Of a stretch of 6,634 bases of DNA, positions 6,176 to 6,634 are shown one piece after another. How positions within the stretch are numbered: the first letter of the stretch is position 1; every line of letters begins with the position of its first letter. The stretch is from Oscillospiraceae bacterium (GTDB lineage Bacteria; Bacillota; Clostridia; Oscillospirales; Ruminococcaceae): positions 1 to 6,634 of the forward strand of contig JAEDOB010000128.1 in assembly GCA_016302225.1 (NCBI GenBank), in the 5' to 3' direction. A model generated the notes under the pieces. That model was not told the origin of the DNA, made no database searches, and worked only from the letters and a program-made list of their open reading frames with translations. The position numbers and the translations under genes are program-made.

Positions 6176-6634
6176 TGGACATGGTCTTTGTATACGAAGA
6201 TAAAATCGCTCAGGACAGTAATGGTAATTACTATACGGGCTCTGCTTTCTCTCAGGCGGTGTTCGACAGATATCTGCAGGTTTTTGACCACATAACCCTG
6301 CTGATGCGTAAGGCCGATGTTGATCCCGATGATACTGAAACACTGTCCAGAATGAACAAGCTGAACGCCGAGAGGATAGATGTTGTTATTCTTCCCAACC
6401 TTACAGCAAGCATAAAAAACTATCTCAGTTTAAAGCTTAGACGTGAATTCCGGAAGATTGTTATAGCTAACATCACACCCGACAGGGCAGTAATAATCCG
6501 TGCGCCTTCTTCAAGCGGGACAATAGCTGCAAAGCATTGCCGTAAAATCGGGAAGCCCTATCTCGCCGAGGCCGTCGGATGCCCCTGGGACAGCCTTTGG
6601 AACCACAGTCTCCGGGGCAAGCTGCTCGCGGCAA
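6175..6634 (+). CDS. Second GT4-type glycosyltransferase, N-terminal part only (runs off the window)
   Basis: An open frame of 153 codons starts at the ATG overlapping the previous stop and has no stop before the window end. It reads MDMVFVYEDKIAQDSNGNYY, followed by TGSAFSQAVFDRYL (21-34), VVILPN (70-75), IIRAPSSSGTIAAK (107-120) and YLAEAVGCPWDSLWNHS (129-145). I associate these segments, especially the last, with the N-terminal acceptor domain of GT-B glycosyltransferases of Firmicutes capsule loci. The C-terminal donor domain with the EX7E motif would lie outside the window, so the family assignment rests on the N-terminal half only. The gene would add a further sugar after its upstream neighbour. 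It is not broken; it is simply cut by the edge of the sequence. Confidence 0.75.
   Translation, partial: MDMVFVYEDKIAQDSNGNYYTGSAFSQAVFDRYLQVFDHITLLMRKADVDPDDTETLSRMNKLNAERIDVVILPNLTASIKNYLSLKLRREFRKIVIANITPDRAVIIRAPSSSGTIAAKHCRKIGKPYLAEAVGCPWDSLWNHSLRGKLLAA

Noticed and set aside
5795..6343. 182-codon open frame on the minus strand across the two glycosyltransferase genes
   Set aside because: It lies antisense to two well-supported GT4 genes, has a low-complexity Cys/His/Arg-rich product without recognisable motifs, and has no convincing ribosome binding site.
1..6634. CRISPR array, tRNA, rRNA, riboswitch or toxin-antitoxin pair
   Set aside because: No regularly spaced repeats, cloverleaf, rRNA-like sequence or small paired genes were seen. 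From 203 onward the window is continuous coding sequence with gaps of at most 3 nt.

Overview
The window looks like the start of a cell-surface polysaccharide (capsule, exopolysaccharide or teichoic-acid-like glycan) biosynthesis operon. The likely source is a low-to-mid GC Gram-positive bacterium of the class Clostridia, perhaps a Ruminococcus/Oscillospiraceae- or Lachnospiraceae-type gut organism. That assignment is inference. It rests on the mixed codon usage, the purine-rich GGAGG-type ribosome binding sites, the use of GTG starts, and protein families typical of Firmicutes glycan loci. No taxonomic marker gene is present.

Layout. Positions 1-51 appear to be the outer end of an IS3-family insertion sequence, with the terminal inverted repeat at about 27-51. 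Positions 52-127 hold nothing I can name. An AT-rich segment at 128-190 carries a plausible sigma-A promoter and two tandem TATG-N-CATA palindromes, followed by a strong ribosome binding site. From 203 to the window end there are seven genes, all on the + strand and packed with no usable intergenic space. The junctions are a 4-nt overlap, a 4-nt overlap, a 3-nt gap, a 3-nt gap, a 1-nt overlap and a 1-nt overlap. This is a single, probably translationally coupled operon that continues past the right edge. No internal promoter or terminator is visible.

Gene order: (1) initiating phosphoglycosyl transferase of the PglC/WcaJ-C-terminal type; (2) sugar-transfer-associated ATP-grasp protein; (3) a second, unrelated-subfamily ATP-grasp ligase of the carbamoyl-phosphate-synthase-like type; (4) divergent DegT/fold-type-I PLP enzyme; (5) GNAT/FemAB-like acyl- or aminoacyl-transferase; (6) GT4 glycosyltransferase of the CapM/PglA type; (7) the N-terminal part of a second GT4-type glycosyltransferase, cut by the window end.

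How they may work together. Gene 1 would place the first sugar phosphate on undecaprenyl phosphate, and genes 6 and 7 would extend it. The block of genes 2-5 does not make ordinary sugar linkages: two carboxylate-activating ATP-grasp enzymes, a PLP enzyme and a FemAB-like transferase sit together between the initiating enzyme and the glycosyltransferases. The simplest inference is a cassette that makes an amino- or amide-containing substituent (an amino acid, small peptide-like group or amino-sugar derivative) and attaches it to the glycan repeat unit. The substrate cannot be read from sequence. No flippase, polymerase, chain-length regulator or nucleotide-sugar synthesis gene lies in the window.
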